A stretch of 64,000 nt of DNA from Capniomyces stellatus (Eukaryota; Kickxellomycota; Harpellomycetes; Harpellales; Legeriomycetaceae). The DNA lies in contig LUVW01000017.1 of the NCBI GenBank assembly GCA_001661515.1, positions 186,001 through 250,000 on the forward strand, read 5' to 3'. Shown here one piece after another: positions 24,160-36,500 of the stretch (position 1 is its first letter; each line of letters starts with the position of its first letter). The notes under the pieces are model-generated. The model was given only the letters and a program-made list of their open reading frames with translations, was not told the DNA's origin and did no database searches. The translations under genes were made by a program, and so were the position numbers.

Positions 24160-27100
24160 GTTATCATTACCATTGCTACTTATTTTTTGTTTCGCATTCG
24201 TTTGTGTACAAAGTAGGTGTTCTCGTAAACAGCCTATATTTACAAAATTGCACCGATAACGTTATATATACACTTTTTTTTATATATGCCTTTTAAAACA
24301 AGGTTAAATATACTTAAAGTTGTTTTTGACACTGTTTGTTTATTTGTCGGGGGTATATGGATGTTATATCAATATTTGCCGCGTTTTACTTAACGAAAAC
24401 ATCGAAAACATTGGTCGTTTGTATATCCTAGTTACATGCATCTATACAGGTTATTTGACTCGAATACTTTACGCATGTTGCGTGTTTTTGCTTAATGTGT
24501 TTAAGATGCGAGTAAAGAAAAACATGTATATAGGCCAACATCGTTTATTTCTCCAAACCTTATCGTCCAGTAGAGGGGGGGGGGGTAAGTAAGTAAGGGC
24601 TTTGGTTAAACAAAAAAATAAATTATTTACTGTTGGAAAGGTCAAACAGCTTCAGGGCCTTGAGAACAGACAGAATACGTTTAAAGGGATTCAGTAATTG
24701 TTTAGTGACTTTTTTTTTGTAATATTTTGCTATAGGTGGTTGTGAATTCCCTCGAGTTCAATTGTTTTATTTTAACTGTTGATAGACATGCATTATTTAT
24801 GCCTTGGTTGTTTGCTGATGATTAGGACAGTCAGACGGACCACAATTCGTCACCATCAAGATGGTTTATTTTTATTTTCCTCTCCCCCCCCCCCTCCACA
24901 CAATTTTTTATACATTTTATATATCTTTTTCACTTTTTTTCTCATCAACCAATCTTCTAGTAAAATTCTAATCGACTACTTTCAAAACGTTAAAGTTCAG
25001 GCCAAAGTCGAATTATGATCTATTAGAAAAAAAACACTCGATGCGTTAGATTTAGATTTAGTAAAAGCCTTATGCAAATAGAGGACTATAATTGTAATTG
25101 ACTAAAATCTGGATTGATGCATAGATCTACCTGTTTCAAGAGGTATAGCACTATAAGATATTGGTTTATTAAAAAGAAAACAGGCTCATCGTTGTTCTTA
25201 GAAAACTCTTTTTTTTTGCAAAGGGGGTTTCGTAGAGATAGCCAATAATCAGGAATTGACATGGATTATGTAAATATCTAAAGTTTGTTAGATAATTGGA
25301 TATAGCAAAAAATTGAAATATGTAGTGCCAGAATTTCCGAGGCTTTATCTCTTAATTGCTTAGCAAAGTGTCAAAAACCAGCTATATTTATCAGAATATA
25401 AGCAAATAGCCAATCATATACTCAAAGATGTTGGCGCATAAAAGAGCTTGGTCAGATTAAAAATTATTGCGTATGAGATATTGCTGACTAATGCATGCTC
25501 TCTTTACTTAGTCCAAAAAGCCAGGGTAATCCTACACGACTTGAAGTAGCAAAACCTTTCGATTGAAAAAAGCGGAGTAGAGTTATTGTAATGTTTAATA
25601 ACGTGGAAGGTGTAAAATGCAATAGGGTAGAAAAAAACCCAATAAAGTTAGCAAAATTAGCAATATTACATAATGACTTTAAAGTAATCTAAATGGGTAT
25701 CTAAATCTTTTGCAGTATTTACTAATCAGGAAGCTGCCAGATAGCCTCTAAACATTTGACTATTATCTAAAAAGTCTCATGTGTTTTTAACTTGAAAGCT
25801 ATTGAGCAAAGCAAAATAGAAGCCAATTCAGACCAACATAGATTAGTCAAATTGGATAATAACCAAGTGGATAAGACTAGGTGTGAGGGGCAATCCTAAA
25901 AGTGTTTTGTGAAAAGTCAACCAAATAAGCTAACAGGACCTAAACTAACAAAAGAGGTTAGCTGAATCATACAGAAAGCACATATATTTGTTAACAAACT
26001 AACATGTAATCCACTTTTATCTTTTTATACATCTTTTTTAAATCTGTTAGTTTTGTAAATTGAATGTGTGATTTATGTCAATAAAAACAAAAGCTGGACT
26101 TTTCAAATCCCTAAATATCATCAATGGATTTGCTTATCTTATTGCTAATCGGGTATAGCCAATCGTGTGTTGTTTGGCTCGATTTGTTTGAATTCTGCTT
26201 CAAAAAAAAAAACTTGGATTGTTTAGAAATAAAAAAAGTCAGTTAGATCAAGCCAAGTTAAGAACGCAAGCAAAATTGCCAGTGATTTGTCTGAAGGTTT
26301 TAATTACCTGGAATAGATAAAGTCATGGGAATTCAACGATAAAAAAGGTTCATAGGTGTAGCCTAACCAATCTGGATTTGAAAATATTGAGAATTACTTG
26401 CAACATAAAATTTGAATAACCCAACAGATTTAAAAAAAGATGAGTAAATTGATTGACACAAAAAAATCAACCAGATTTATCCCTTTCCGGCTACCAGCGC
26501 TGTACTAAAAGATTAGCGAGTTGTGACATTACTCGTAACATTATTGATAATTGATGGCTTGAGATAATTTTTGAACAGGTTCAATAGCCAACGTACAAGG
26601 TTATAGCGCCAAATCCATTAAGCCTGAAAATCATTTTACAACATACCAGTGATATATTGAAAGTAATCCCAAATACTGCATTTTTAAGCAAGTAGGCTTG
26701 GTTCGGAAAAATTGCACTTTGAAACCTAATATCAAGTTTACAAGGATTGACTTGCTCAAATAAAAACAATAGAACTATTAAAAAATATACCGACTCTTTT
26801 CTTTAAGGAAAAGGGTCATCAAGTCCACCTTCAACTCGAGTGTTTCAAACAAACATAAGCCATTAATGCTACACCAGTAGAAGCCGTAAAGTGTATGGGA
26901 TTATCAAGACATAAACAAGAATAGATGAGGTTGTTGATGTGGAAGATAATCGCGAGATACTTAAGGGTTTCGACAAAAGTAAAATAAAAAAAGCGTCAAT
27001 AAACACACCGAGTGATTGAAAAAATGATTGAATGTAAATAAGATTAAAGCACTTGAACATTTTATTATGGGTCCATATAGCTTTTCTAAGAAATTTGCCG

Positions 27101-27349
27101 GCATTTGTGGTAATCTTGCTATGGCCAAGAGGGCCAAATCCAGAAAAAGCCAACACCGCATATATTTTTGAATTGCCTTGTAAATTAGGGTGATAAAAAT
27201 AAAGTAATTTGCTAGTAATGTCAATTGTAAAAAAAGAAAATATTAGTCAACATTGCCTTGGATAAGAAAAAAAACAATTGAGTTTGCATGAATTGAGATG
27301 ATTTAACTGAGTGGGTGAGGGCTTGAAGATTACTTGGAAAATATTTGAA

Positions 27350-27432
27350 AAAAGGAAAAAGGAAAAAGAAAAAGAAATAAGAAAAAGAAATAAGAAAAAG
27401 AAAAAAAAGAAAAAAAAAAGAAAAGGAAATAG
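27350..27432. repeat. Purine-only low-complexity tract
   Basis: Repeated AAAAAGG, AAAAAGAAAAAG and AATAAG units on the plus strand, with almost no pyrimidines. Simple sequence. Confidence 0.8.
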
Positions 27433-28460
27433 GAGAAAAAAAGATTAATTGATTGATTGATTAAAAGTAAAGTAGGGAAAATCATAAACCATTTGATAAA
27501 AATACTAAATAAAGACCGTTGAGGTAGGGAGATGGATTCAATTTAGAAAGATACATTTGATAATATTCAGCAATTTTCAAGTGGTCGCATTTAGATTTTA
27601 AAAAGGTGTATGTGATGTAAAAGAAATTTAGCAAAAAAAAAAAAAGGCGACTATTAGCAAACCAAAATACATCAAGAAATTTAATTTGAATTTAAGGAGT
27701 AGAAAAAAAAAAAGGTGATAATTAAGCCGTAAAGAAAAAAAAACAGACTAAAAGGAATTGGTTACTAAAAGATGGTATTAAAAGAAATGACTGATTTAGT
27801 TTAATGTAACAAAAGTAAATAACATTGGCAAAAAAAAAAAAGACAAAAAAAAAGTGAAAAGGTACAAATATACAGCTAAATACAAGGAAAAAGAGTCTCG
27901 TTTTATTTTAGCTCTGTTCTACATACAAATGAAGAAAAATAAAAAAGATAGAAAAAGTCAATAAACGCTATTAGAATTAAGCAAAGTACCAGAAGCATAA
28001 AAGAAGCACCAGGTCAAGGAAAAAAAAAGGAGGAAAGAGTAAATTTCAAGAAAATTGAAGAAAGGCTATACGGACTGAGGAAGAGGAGTATAAGGAGGAT
28101 ATTTAGTTATTCAAAGTGTTGCTACTTTTAAGTGAGTATTCGAAAATAACAAAGAATTGTAGAGATTAGACGTAAAGGTAACAGAGTTGAGGTGCGAAAG
28201 CAGCAAAATTTTGGGCAAAAAAGAGCCACATATAGTTTAATAGTTACTGTTACTACCCGAATTTTGGCTTTTAATGTTGTTGGATTTCTGCCTGAAGAAA
28301 AGAAAAGAAACAAAACAAAACAAAGAGGAACCAACTGAAAAGTGTAAGCATTAAAAGCAACAGCAGCAGGGAAAGTACCAACAAATCAAACGATTGTCGG
28401 CTTTAGCCAAAAAAAGGAAAAGAGAACAAAACAATATATGTAAGTGGGGGGATACGTATT

Positions 28461-31400
28461 ATGTTTAGGATAGAAATGAATTCAAGATTTAATCAAAATG
28501 AGCAACAACTTGGATCAGGAAATTCGGATTTAAGAGGAGAGGAGGAGTACGAAAACAGCAGTAAGTCAGAAAAAAGAGAAATGTACCAAGGAAGAATAGA
28601 TATGGTGCAAAGTCCAGACTTGGAGCATGGTCGAAGTGTGAGCTCAAATCAAAGCACATCAGAATATAAGGCAGGTAGGGGGTATTTGCCACCAATGAAT
28701 AGTATTATTGGGGAAGTAAGAAATGATTTAGGGAGCCAGGGAGGGAGTGTAGGAAGCGTAGGGGTAAATGGGGGAATTAGAGGGGGGGTTGGGGTAGATG
28801 GTGGTGGTATACGAATGAGCGTACATGATCATAGAGGAGAAAGCGGGCAAATGGATGGCGTAGATACTGGAAGGGGGAGCTCTAAGGCATGGGAGCCAAA
28901 AAACATAACACTACCACCAATTAATTTGGTAGCAAACTTGGAGTCAAAAAGGCAAAGCCAACATCAGCACAATCAGCACAATCAGCACCACCATCAGTAT
29001 CAGCATCAGCATCAGGGCCAGAACCAAATCCAGAGCCAGAGCCAAAGTCTACATCAGAGTCAGAATTTGCATCAGAGTCATAGTATGCGTCAGCACCAGC
29101 AACAGCACCAACATCAGCACCAGCAACAGCAACAGCACCAACATCAGCACCAGAGCCAGTATCAACACCAGAACCAACATCAGTACCAGAGCCAGTATCA
29201 ACACCACCACCACCACCAGAACCAGCAAATCAATTCACAACAGCAGCAGCAGCAGCAGCAACAATACCGCCAACAGCATAGTCCATACCAGCAAGTACAA
29301 ACGTATAGAGGGCAGGTTCAACATGAAGTGATATCAAATAAACAGCATCATGAGGAGGGTAGTAATTTGAGTGGCAGTGATGAGAGAGTTAGGGGATACA
29401 TGAACGATGAGAGAGATGTAAATTATGCTCTGAAGGCGAAAAAAGATGGTAGGGAGATGGAAACTAGCGTTGGTAGACGGATGGACGAAGAAGGGGGAGT
29501 ATATGATAGCGGAAAAGTGCACCATAGCAAGGATGTAGGTGGTGAAAGGGTGTTTGAGAGAGAGATGGGAGAGAAAAGAAAGTACAACGAAGACATGGAC
29601 GCAGAAAGAGAGTCGCCACAGCAGCATGGGCACAGCTATGCGAATAACGGAGCAGGTAGAAGGAGGCCGTTTTATAGTGCGAGTAGTAGTAGTGGGAATG
29701 TAAGTCAAAATGCAGGTGGAAGTAAACACGAGTACTATGAAGGGAACGAAGGGATAGAAAGGGAGGGAAGTGGTGGAGCAATGCTGAGAGCAAAATATTT
29801 ACCAGTAGGATCAGCGGCAGACTTGGCAGGAGCAGGGCTGAGAGCGGGGGTAAACACAGGGGTTGGGATGGGGATGGGGACGGGGACGGGGACGGGAACG
29901 GGGGAAGGTGTTGGTATAGGTATGGGAATGAGGATGGGGGTAGTGAGAGGAGGGGGGTTAGGGAGATTGGGAATGGGATTGGGATTGGGGATGAGATACT
30001 CTGAGCATTTAGAGAGGAAGGAGAGGGTGGTGCATAAGGAAATAAAGGTAAAGAAAAGTGGGGGAGTATTGGGAGCAACATTTTGTATTAATTGTAAAAC
30101 AACACAGACGCCGTTATGGAGAAGAGATCCAAGCGGGAGACAGGTGTGCAATGCATGTGGGCTTTATTTGAAGTCATATGGAAAGATGAGACCGGTACCA
30201 CAAAAAAAGCTGGAGGCCAACGAGGCGATGCTAGAGAAAATTGTGCTGGCAACACAGATGGCCAACTCAAAAAACAGCGAACTGGACGGTGACAAGAAGG
30301 GATGCGGGAAGGGCAGCAGCAAAACAAGAGGAAGTATAAACATAAGCATCAAGAGTAAGAACAGTTTGGGAGGAAATGATTTTATCACGGGAATAGGGGT
30401 GGGGGGTAAGGAGTACCGATTTGAGCCGCTGGAAAAGCTAAAGTACAGACTATCGATGCAGAGGCTAGAGTATGAAAACAACAGCGAGTACAAACATGAT
30501 AGTGATTACAATAGCAAGATGGGCAGCTTGGTGGAAAGCAGCGTATCCAGGGTAGTCAATAGCAGCGGGAACCCAGGCAGTAGCCACGAGGACACAAAGG
30601 AAGGGAAAGTGAAATTGAAAGTGAAAGAAAAGGAAAAGTGTCCTGGAAATGGCACATGTAATGGGAAGGGAGGAGGGCCAAGTTGTAGCGGGTGTCCAAC
30701 ATATAACCAGGTTCAGATCCACAGCGGGATGGGGGGAGTTGATAGAAGGGTTAGAGTGCGGAAAGTCAAGGGCGACAACAAGAATGAAAAACAGTTTGGG
30801 ATAGAAGAGGGGTTGCTAGGCAGCCCCAGCAGCAATAACGTTGATGAAAGTTTGCTAGAAAGGCTAAAGTTGAAACAAAGACAGAGCGGAGTGTCAATGG
30901 TAGCAGGGGGTGAAGGGTTGGGAGAGGATGGGCTAGAAACGTTAGAGCAAAGGGCAGGCAGCAACGAGAGTCAGGCAAAGAGCTCAAGGACAATCTGCTT
31001 CAACTGCAAAACCGACTACACGCCGTTGTGGAGAAGGGACGATAACGGCCATACAATATGCAACGCGTGTGGACTGTACTTTAAGCTGCACAAACAGCAC
31101 CGCCCAGTCAGCATGAAGCGGAATGTAATCAAGAGGCGCTCAAGAGGCGTGTTTGTTTCCAATGCCGTTGGCAGCAACAACAACAACAACAACAACGTTA
31201 CAAACACAACCAAGAACTTTGCGGCTGTTCCACTTGATGGTATCCCAGAGCCAAACAAAGAGCATCAACCAAATAAGCCAATCAGCGTACTCAATCCCAA
31301 CACTGACACCGACACTGAAATAAACACTAACATCATCAATCGTGATAGCAGTGTGCTTGGCGAGTCTTACTTGCCTAACTTGCCTAACTTGCCTAACTTA

Positions 31401-32447
31401 CCCATTAGCAGCAATAATAACACTCGGCAACCAGTAGATACTTTTGTCAGTAACAGTAACAGCAACAGTAATAGCAGTAGTGAAAAGGTCTTTGCTATTG
31501 AGGATTATGACAAAGTGAAAAGAAGATCAACCGATCAACCCCTACATAAAAATAGCCCAAACAGTAGCAACGGTGCCAATCAAAGTGCTGCTAGTAATGT
31601 AAATATTAACCAATCACCTCCCACTCACTCTGTCAATTCTTTATCACTATCAGTATCCCCAGCATCGTCACCTACTCGACTGGCATTGCTAAAGTCGGCA
31701 GATTCGGTTTTAGATTTAATCCCAGAGCCCGAATCATCAACCAAGCCAGATAATGTGCCAATAGATGCTGGGAACACTACTGATGTTGACCTTGACCTTG
31801 ATGTTGATGTTGATGTTGATGTTGATGTTGATGTTGATGTTGATGTTGATGTTGATGTTGATGTTGATGTTGACCAGGACATGATTGTTGACTATGAGTC
31901 TGATGAAAATAATTGTTTAAATAGTGGTCCAGGTGATGGTGGTGAGAGTAGTCGTAGCAGTCCTTATCATAAACCCAAGACTGATAGCATACATGGCAAC
32001 CCTCCCGGTAGCTCTGCTTTTGCTTCAAGCAAGGCGGAAGACGATGATGCTGGCAACAAAGAGAGTTCTGTCGGTACTAGCAATGTAGTTTCTTTGGAAT
32101 TCTTGGCCCTGGCTGCCGAGATGACCGATAAGCCATGTAACAATAAAAACAAAGAAGCAGAAACATCTCCATCGCCATTGCCGTTCAACTTGCGTGAGAA
32201 TGCAGGTCATGGAAAGGAGGAAGGCGAATGCGGGGATCAAAGCGAAAACGTTAGAAAGAGTCGCTTGGTTGAGGAGTTGGATTCGCAGCAGATAGTCAAA
32301 GAAATTGAAAAAATAGATTCGGAGATTATTAAAGTGCCAGAGAACGCACAAAAGTATCGTGAGGAGCTCAAGCTGGAGGTAGATAGATTGCAGGAACTGT
32401 TGAGTAAATCAGCATCGATCTTAAAGTATCTGGATAGAATGTCTTGA
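28461..32447 (+). CDS. Iron-responsive GATA transcription factor (Fep1/SreA/Urbs1 type)
   Basis: Single exon, 1328 residues, much longer than typical Fep1 or SreA because of low-complexity regions. Two C-X2-C-X17-C-X2-C GATA fingers are present: C542, C545, C563, C566 (TPLWRRDPSGRQVCNACGLY) and C846, C849, C867, C870 (TPLWRRDDNGHTICNACGLY, with basic tail MKRNVIKRRSR). Between them lies the Cys-rich block C727-P-G-x-G-x-C733-N-G-K-G-G...C742-S-G-C745-P. In this family that block senses iron, and the protein represses iron-uptake genes at GATA sites when iron is plentiful. Elsewhere there is a Gln/His-rich tract (about residues 165-280), a Met/Gly repeat before finger 1, an Asp-Val dipeptide run (about residues 1110-1138) and a C-terminal coiled coil (residues about 1275-1326). 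Nuclear by family. Confidence 0.93.
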   Translation: MFRIEMNSRFNQNEQQLGSGNSDLRGEEEYENSSKSEKREMYQGRIDMVQSPDLEHGRSVSSNQSTSEYKAGRGYLPPMNSIIGEVRNDLGSQGGSVGSVGVNGGIRGGVGVDGGGIRMSVHDHRGESGQMDGVDTGRGSSKAWEPKNITLPPINLVANLESKRQSQHQHNQHNQHHHQYQHQHQGQNQIQSQSQSLHQSQNLHQSHSMRQHQQQHQHQHQQQQQHQHQHQSQYQHQNQHQYQSQYQHHHHHQNQQINSQQQQQQQQQYRQQHSPYQQVQTYRGQVQHEVISNKQHHEEGSNLSGSDERVRGYMNDERDVNYALKAKKDGREMETSVGRRMDEEGGVYDSGKVHHSKDVGGERVFEREMGEKRKYNEDMDAERESPQQHGHSYANNGAGRRRPFYSASSSSGNVSQNAGGSKHEYYEGNEGIEREGSGGAMLRAKYLPVGSAADLAGAGLRAGVNTGVGMGMGTGTGTGTGEGVGIGMGMRMGVVRGGGLGRLGMGLGLGMRYSEHLERKERVVHKEIKVKKSGGVLGATFCINCKTTQTPLWRRDPSGRQVCNACGLYLKSYGKMRPVPQKKLEANEAMLEKIVLATQMANSKNSELDGDKKGCGKGSSKTRGSINISIKSKNSLGGNDFITGIGVGGKEYRFEPLEKLKYRLSMQRLEYENNSEYKHDSDYNSKMGSLVESSVSRVVNSSGNPGSSHEDTKEGKVKLKVKEKEKCPGNGTCNGKGGGPSCSGCPTYNQVQIHSGMGGVDRRVRVRKVKGDNKNEKQFGIEEGLLGSPSSNNVDESLLERLKLKQRQSGVSMVAGGEGLGEDGLETLEQRAGSNESQAKSSRTICFNCKTDYTPLWRRDDNGHTICNACGLYFKLHKQHRPVSMKRNVIKRRSRGVFVSNAVGSNNNNNNNVTNTTKNFAAVPLDGIPEPNKEHQPNKPISVLNPNTDTDTEINTNIINRDSSVLGESYLPNLPNLPNLPISSNNNTRQPVDTFVSNSNSNSNSSSEKVFAIEDYDKVKRRSTDQPLHKNSPNSSNGANQSAASNVNINQSPPTHSVNSLSLSVSPASSPTRLALLKSADSVLDLIPEPESSTKPDNVPIDAGNTTDVDLDLDVDVDVDVDVDVDVDVDVDVDVDVDQDMIVDYESDENNCLNSGPGDGGESSRSSPYHKPKTDSIHGNPPGSSAFASSKAEDDDAGNKESSVGTSNVVSLEFLALAAEMTDKPCNNKNKEAETSPSPLPFNLRENAGHGKEEGECGDQSENVRKSRLVEELDSQQIVKEIEKIDSEIIKVPENAQKYREELKLEVDRLQELLSKSASILKYLDRMS
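28956..29300 (+). repeat. CAG/CAC-type repeat encoding Gln/His tract
   Basis: Long in-frame run of CAG, CAC, CAT and CAA codons in the GATA-factor gene, ending in a pure CAG stretch near 29239. Prone to length change by slippage. Confidence 0.85.
31790..31874 (+). repeat. GATGTT hexamer repeat encoding Asp-Val
   Basis: About 12 near-perfect GATGTT units in frame inside the GATA-factor gene, giving an acidic DVDVDV run. Frame is kept because the unit is 6 bases. Confidence 0.9.
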
Positions 32448-32540
32448 TCATAAATATAGTTTATACACATAAATAAATACACATATACACATATACACAC
32501 ATATCATACATATCGCACCTATATATCCTTTTTTGTTTCT

Positions 32541-32615
32541 TTTTTGTTACTTTTGTTTATTTATTTTTTTGTTACTTTTGTTTATTTATTTTTTTGTTAC
32601 TTTTGTTTATTTATT
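32541..32615. repeat. Three tandem copies of a 25-base T-rich unit
   Basis: The unit TTTTTGTTACTTTTGTTTAT plus TTATT repeats exactly with period 25 (GTTAC at 32546, 32571, 32596). It lies in the 3' flank of the GATA-factor gene. Confidence 0.9.
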
Positions 32616-32880
32616 GTTAATTTTTTATTATAACATATCTTTTCAACTTGTTTGTACAAATGTACTTTCAAGTTTACCTTTTATTTCTGACTATCCTTTT
32701 TTTCTCTAAACCGATTATTAACTATTGCTGTTTACCTTTTGTTCGAATGTAACATTTAAATATCCAAAACTTCCAACGTCTCGGTCTACAACTTGTTCAG
32801 TGTTTTCAACCAAGAGCTTTATTCAGAAAATATTCAGCTAAACCACAATGCTATTATACCCAAAAGATACATTACGTTAT

Positions 32881-32930
32881 TATGGTCCTTCATTTTTTTT
32901 ATTTTTTTTTTATTGAAATATGGTCCTTCA
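32881..32930. repeat. 12-base direct repeat around a T(n)ATTGAAA insert
   Basis: TATGGTCCTTCA occurs at 32881-32892 and 32919-32930. The 26 bases between are T8-A-T10-ATTGAAA, the same kind of insert as at 24126-24139. Confidence 0.75.
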
Positions 32931-33570
32931 CTTTTATTTTTTAAAAAGAAATGAAATAGAAATAACGTGTAAAGATTTTGTAGTTGTAGAGTCAATGTAG
33001 AATACATGCTGCTGAAAGGTTGGTACATTTCACGCAAAGCTGATGGTTCAAGTGTACTATGTGATGTTAAAACATTGCTACTAGACAAATGTATCAAATA
33101 TCTTTACTTGTAAACAGAATACGCAAATGGGCAAACATTGTTGTGTACGAATTTCAATCAGTCCCAAAATGGGGTTAGTCTAATTTGCTGAAATTATGAT
33201 CGAATTTGTACCAAGTGGGGGGAGGTTGCATTAAATAAAATCAGGTTTTACGCTGGGAAAAGTCGTGGAATGAAATGTCAAAATCAGGTTCGAAAGTAAA
33301 ACAAAAAAAAAGCGTTTTTTTTATTTTTATTTTGGCAAATGGATACAAAAGTTGAAATTTGAAATATAGAGTAAAATTTAAAACCGTGACTTAATTTGGG
33401 TTTGCTTTGAACTGTAGCAACTATTATACTTTTTTAAAAACATCAATATCGACGCGGTTTTTAATTCAGACTTGTCCTTTTATAGCTTTTAAAAAGTTAA
33501 AGGAGAAAAAAAAGGACAGAAGAGCGGAATATTGGCATATAAGGATTCTGTGGTTTGGGGTTTTATTAAA

Positions 33571-36500
33571 CATGGAACAAGGATCAAGAGTGGTGACGGA
33601 TATACGAGATCCAGCTACATGGGTAAAATAAAAACAAAAATAAAACATGGAATGCGAAATGACAATAAAACACAATAAAATGTACTGTGCTGTGTTGTGC
33701 TACACTGTGCGGCGGCATATTTTTTACGTCGATAAGGTACACCAGTTGTTTTAAACTATTGGAATGGAAACTGAACTGAAAATAGGAGACTGAATTGAAA
33801 AGATACGAGACTGAGCCGAGTATACTTGAAGCGATAGAGGCGGATGTACTGACGCCTAAAAAGGAACAGAGATTGGATTTATTGACGAGTTCCAAAAGGC
33901 AAGCGAGCTGAAATAAGACGAATTGAATTGAAATAAAACAAAATGTAATTAACAGTGGCGAAAATAGCAACAAAAAAAAGGAATTTATAAATTATAAGAA
34001 TAAATGGTTACAAAATAAATATATATATATATAGGAGGGTTCCGTTTGGATTAAAGCTGGAGGATATAAAGACCGAAAGGAAGCTGGTTGAGCCGCTGGT
34101 GAAAATAGAGTACAAAAGAGACTATTTGACAAACAGGATTGTGGGGACAAGTAGTATCCAACTAGACAAATTGACTTTGGGAATTGGAAACAAGGGTTGG
34201 GAAGTTGAGTTTGGTATTGATAGGCCAATTGAAACGGGGTTTAATTATGTTCGAGGGAAGAGTTTGGGGGTTCCTTTCAAGCCAGGTGGATTGCACGGTT
34301 TTGCGAGCAGTAGTAATGCAGTTGAAAGCAAGGGCGATGGCGAAGATTTGGATGATTGGGAGGATATTTGGAAGGATTTGTTGGACCAAAGCAAGTATTT
34401 CGACAAAGTACCTGGGCTGAACAAAGGGCTGTTTGATGAAGAGGAGTCGGAACAGGATTATCAGGCAAAGAAGGGAGAAACAGTGTTTGGGAAAGAGAAA
34501 GGATTTGGAGCGGGAATGAGAGTGGAATTGGACCTTGAAAAGTACTCTAGGGAGGAAGAAAAGGAAGAAGAAAAGGAAGAGGAGAAGAAAGAGGAGAATG
34601 AAGAAGGGATGATGAAGGAATTAAATGAGGGGGAGAGCAATTTAGAGAAGGATGGGGAGGAGCAGAAAAGTATTGAGAGGTTGATTAAGCCAGGGTATAA
34701 TATTAATTATAGTGATGGTAGCGAAGCGAGGGAAAGGGGCAAAGAGGTAAAGTGGGCAAAAGTGATTGAGTTGGAGGAATGTGGAAAGAGGTTTGATTTG
34801 GAGATCGAGACGCCAGCAATAACGTATGACTTTGAGATGGATGGGTTCCAGAAGGAGGCGGCGTGGAGGTTGGAGAGGGGCGAATCGGTGTTTGTTGCGG
34901 CACACACATCGGCAGGAAAGACGGTGGTGGCAGAGTATGCGGTATCGCTGAGCATGCAGCACATGACAAAGACAATATACACATCACCAATCAAGGCACT
35001 GTCGAACCAAAAGTACCGAGACTTTTGCATAAAGTTTGGGGAGGAAAGGGTGGGAATTGTAACAGGAGATGTGCAGATTAGGCCTGAGGCAAGCATTGTG
35101 ATTATGACGACGGAGGTGTTGAGGAGCATGCTGTACCGGGGAGCGGATATGCTACGAGACGTGGAGTTTGTTTGCTTTGATGAGGTGCATTATGTGAACG
35201 ACTTGGACCGGGGGGTTGTTTGGGAGGAGGTGCTGATAATGCTGCCAAAACACGTGACTTTGATACTGCTGAGCGCGACAGTTTGCAACACATTGGAGTT
35301 TAGCGAGTGGATAGGGAGGACGAGGAAGATAAATGTGTATGTGATCAACACGCTGAAACGGCCGGTTCCACTTGAACACTACCTGTACGTGCCAAACGCC
35401 AACAGCAGCACGAGTACAAGCACGGGCAAAGTCGGAGGAGGGAGTATTGGGGCTGATGGTAACAGCGAGACAAACGGACTATTTAGGGTGGTTGATAGGG
35501 ATGGGAAATTCAACGTAGAGACGTACCGAAAGGCGATTGGGGCATCGAGCTTGAAGCTGGGGGACAATAAAGATAAGCAGAAGGTGGTTGGTAAGGAGAA
35601 GCCGAAGCTAATAACAAAAAACAAGATGAGCACGAACAGCAATGTGGGAAGCAGTGCAAGAACAAACGATAGGGGGAGGGGGGGTAGTTACCAGCTAAGC
35701 CAGCTGATCAACAGCCTGAAGGGGATGAATCTGCTGCCAGCGGTTTTTTTTGTGTTTTCAAGGAAGAAGTGCCAAGAGTATGCAGAGTCGCTGACGAACC
35801 TGAGCTTTCTAGACGCAAAGCAAAAGTCACAGGTGCACCGATTCATAAAGACGTCGCTGTCCAGGCTGAGCAAGACAGATAAGATGTTGCCTCAGATCCA
35901 AAGCATGGTTAGTTTGTTGATGCGGGGGATTGGAGCGCACCATAGCGGACTGTTGCCGCTGATGAAGGAAATGGTGGAGATTTTGTTTTCGAAAAACCTG
36001 ATCAGTGTTTTATTTGCAACAGAAACGTTCGCAATGGGCGTCAACATGCCTGCAAAGGCCGTGGTGTTTACAACGCTCAGAAAGCATGACGGAACCAGAT
36101 TCCGGGACCTGAACAGCGGAGAGTACACGCAGATGAGTGGGCGGGCTGGCAGACGAGGGCTTGACGTGACTGGGACTGTGATCATAGCCACGAACCTGAT
36201 GAGCTTTGACAAGGACAAAGATGTGCCCGACTCGGCGTTCTTGAACTCGTTGATATTGGGCAAGTCCAGCAAACTGGAGTCGCAGTTCAAGCTGTCGTAC
36301 ACAATGATCCTGAACCTGCTCCGGTCAAAGCAGTTGAGGGTTGAGGAGATGATCAAAAACAGCTTCTGTGAGGCCAGCCTAGCTGAGCAGCACCCAAACC
36401 ACATCAACTGGCTGAACACCATCCAGGCCCAGCTGTCATCCATCCCCGACTTGCACTGCGAGTACTGTACCGACTCTGACTCTGACTCGCTTGTGCTTTT

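Larger units (their letters stand above)
19186..28460. other. 9.3 kb gene desert
   Basis: I find no supportable gene on either strand. Open frames (for example 21546-21776 minus, 24066-24296 plus, 24320-24592 plus, 26869-27156 minus) are hydrophobic or A/T-driven and match no family. The stretch has a (TA)n tract at 19450-19474, one very clear short insertion footprint (24106-24159), a G run near 24574, a C run near 24887, and a purine-only stretch about 27350-27432 followed by GATT repeats. Small non-coding RNAs cannot be excluded by eye. Confidence 0.5.
32448..33570. other. Intergenic between GATA factor and SKI2 genes
   Basis: No gene seen. It holds a three-copy 25-base tandem repeat just past the GATA-factor stop and one short insertion footprint (32881-32930). 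Confidence 0.5.

Noticed and set aside
29464..30151. Long minus-strand frames opposite the GATA factor
   Set aside because: Pro/Ser/Leu-rich shadows of the Gly/Arg/Gln-rich coding strand.
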